Made by a program: the position numbers and the translations under genes. From positions 1-24,768 of the forward strand of contig CAYVDJ010000116.1 of NCBI GenBank assembly GCA_964450755.1: a stretch of 24,768 bases of DNA, given 5' to 3'. The notes beneath the pieces were generated by a model. The model made no database searches, had not been told where the DNA came from, and saw only the letters and a program-made list of their open reading frames with translations. The DNA comes from JAADDG01 sp964450755. Its GTDB lineage: Bacteria > Campylobacterota > Campylobacteria > Campylobacterales > JAADDG01. How positions within the stretch are numbered: the first letter of the stretch is position 1; every line of letters starts with the position of its first letter. This document shows, piece by piece, positions 23,657-24,768 of the stretch.

Positions 23657-24768
23657 ATGAACAAAACAGCTATAATCGGAGCAGGAGCGGCAGGAATCAT
23701 GGCTGCCGTTATCGCTTCTGAAAATACCAGAATCGATCTTTTTGAAAAAAATTCCAAAATCGGCAAAAAAATATCCGTCTCCGGCAACGGCAGATGCAAC
23801 ATCTCAAATGCCAATCTCTCATCTGAAGATTATTTTACACACAATCCCGCTTTTGTAAAATATGTTCTAAAAAGATTCGGTTTTAAAGATTTTGAGAGAT
23901 TTTGCAAAAATATTGCTCTTACTTTGACAAAAGATGAAGAAGGCAGAGTCTATCCCCTCTCAAAGGATGCCAGATCGGTTATAACTCTTCTTGAAAAAAA
24001 ACTCCGTGAACGAAATGTCAAGATATACACAAACAGTAAAATTATCGATATAAAAAAGCAAAAAGAGGGTTTTATCATTCAAACGGAGAGTAAAAAATAC
24101 CAATTTTACGATAAAGTGATGTTGGCGGCAGGATCAGCGGCAGCTTCACATCTTGGCGGAGGAGTGGAAGGATATGAGATCGCCAGAAAATTGGGGCATG
24201 ATATAAAAACTTTATATCCCTCCTTGGTTCAGCTTGAGTTAAACTCAAAAACCGCCTCCAAAATGGCAGGAGTAAAAAAATACGGAAAAATCAGCCTCTA
24301 TATCGACAGTGAGAAAGTACAGACGCTAAAAGGCGATATCCTGTTTACAAATTACGGAATTTCGGGACTTGGCATTTTGGATATCAGTCAAAAAGCCTCT
24401 TTTGCCCTCAAAGATAAAAAAGAGGTTGAGATCGGACTTGATCTGATGATGGAATTTGAAAGAGCCGAATTTGAAAACAGAATAAAAAATTTTTGCAAAG
24501 AATTTCCAAAATATGATATAGAAACGATTTTATACTCCTTCATATCCCCCAAAATAGCCTGTCATTTTCTAAAAGATCTAAACATCGATCCAAAAAAAAG
24601 CGCTAAAGAGATAAATCAAAAACTTATCAAAAAAATCTGTTACTATCTAAAAGATTGGAGATTTAAGGTAAAAGATACACACGGATACAGATATGCGGAA
24701 GTTTGCGGCGGAGGGATCGATCTCTCAGAAGTAAACGAAAAAAACATGGAATCAAAACTTGTAAAAGG
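23657..24768 (+). CDS. BaiN/HI0933-family FAD-dependent oxidoreductase (3' end outside the window)
   Basis: An ATG at 23657 with AAGG five nt upstream opens 370 codons that run off the window. The N-terminus MNKTAIIGAGAAGIMAAVIA is a dinucleotide-binding Rossmann motif. VSGNGRCNISNANL is the hallmark of the HI0933/BaiN flavoprotein family. Later LAAGSAAASHLGGGVEGYEI, ILFTNYGISGLGILDIS and EVCGGGIDLSEVN follow the same family pattern. These proteins bind FAD and are annotated as NAD(P)/FAD-dependent oxidoreductases or aminoacetone oxidases. The natural substrate is mostly unknown. About 20-40 C-terminal residues should be missing. It appears to have its own promoter and is probably unrelated to the polysaccharide operon. 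Confidence 0.88.
   Translation, partial: MNKTAIIGAGAAGIMAAVIASENTRIDLFEKNSKIGKKISVSGNGRCNISNANLSSEDYFTHNPAFVKYVLKRFGFKDFERFCKNIALTLTKDEEGRVYPLSKDARSVITLLEKKLRERNVKIYTNSKIIDIKKQKEGFIIQTESKKYQFYDKVMLAAGSAAASHLGGGVEGYEIARKLGHDIKTLYPSLVQLELNSKTASKMAGVKKYGKISLYIDSEKVQTLKGDILFTNYGISGLGILDISQKASFALKDKKEVEIGLDLMMEFERAEFENRIKNFCKEFPKYDIETILYSFISPKIACHFLKDLNIDPKKSAKEINQKLIKKICYYLKDWRFKVKDTHGYRYAEVCGGGIDLSEVNEKNMESKLVK

Overview
The window is AT-rich, gene-dense DNA that looks like a Campylobacterota (former Epsilonproteobacteria) chromosome. The case rests on three things. There is a DUF2018 gene of the Helicobacter pylori HP0242 type. There is a hemC / proS / hemA / polyprenyl-diphosphate-synthase block together with a UbiD-family decarboxylase. 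Several promoters carry a clear TATAAT -10 with no obvious -35. Non-ATG starts are frequent. The exact genus cannot be fixed from the sequence. No rRNA, tRNA, IS element or CRISPR array was seen.

Left half (about 222-9675, minus strand): a ten-gene, tightly packed run that probably forms one operon driven from a TATAAT promoter at 9713..9708. In transcription order it holds a DUF2018 protein, a small exported protein, a long-chain polyprenyl diphosphate synthase, hemA, proS, fxsA, an exported DsbC-like thiol:disulfide protein, hemC, a UbiD-family (menaquinone/MqnL-type) decarboxylase and a DUF481 outer-membrane protein. It joins tetrapyrrole synthesis, quinone tail and head-group synthesis and envelope functions. 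The UbiD reading frame is broken by an in-frame amber codon at 2607..2605, at codon 57 of an otherwise full-length gene. At the far left, 1-112 is the 5' end of another minus-strand gene. A small orphan gene (9807-10169, plus) separates this block from the next.

Right half (10243-23508): an exopolysaccharide/capsule locus in two divergent operons around a 199-bp control region (17224-17422). The minus-strand operon encodes a polysaccharide deacetylase, an asparagine-synthase-like protein whose catalytic Cys2 is Arg, two family-4 glycosyltransferases and a normal AsnB-type amidotransferase, all with overlapping ends. The plus-strand operon encodes a Wzx-type flippase, a Wzy-like polymerase, a Wzz/Wzc-type protein with a degenerate kinase domain but a tyrosine-rich tail, and an exported family-9 pectate-lyase-like enzyme. 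The flippase gene is preceded by a short leader with hairpins, one of which would cover its ribosome binding site. The model is that sugars are assembled by the glycosyltransferases, modified by deacetylation and perhaps amidation of uronic acids, flipped, polymerised with length control, and trimmed by the lyase. No priming transferase, outer-membrane exporter or sugar-nucleotide gene lies in the window. A partial BaiN/HI0933-type FAD oxidoreductase gene follows at 23657.
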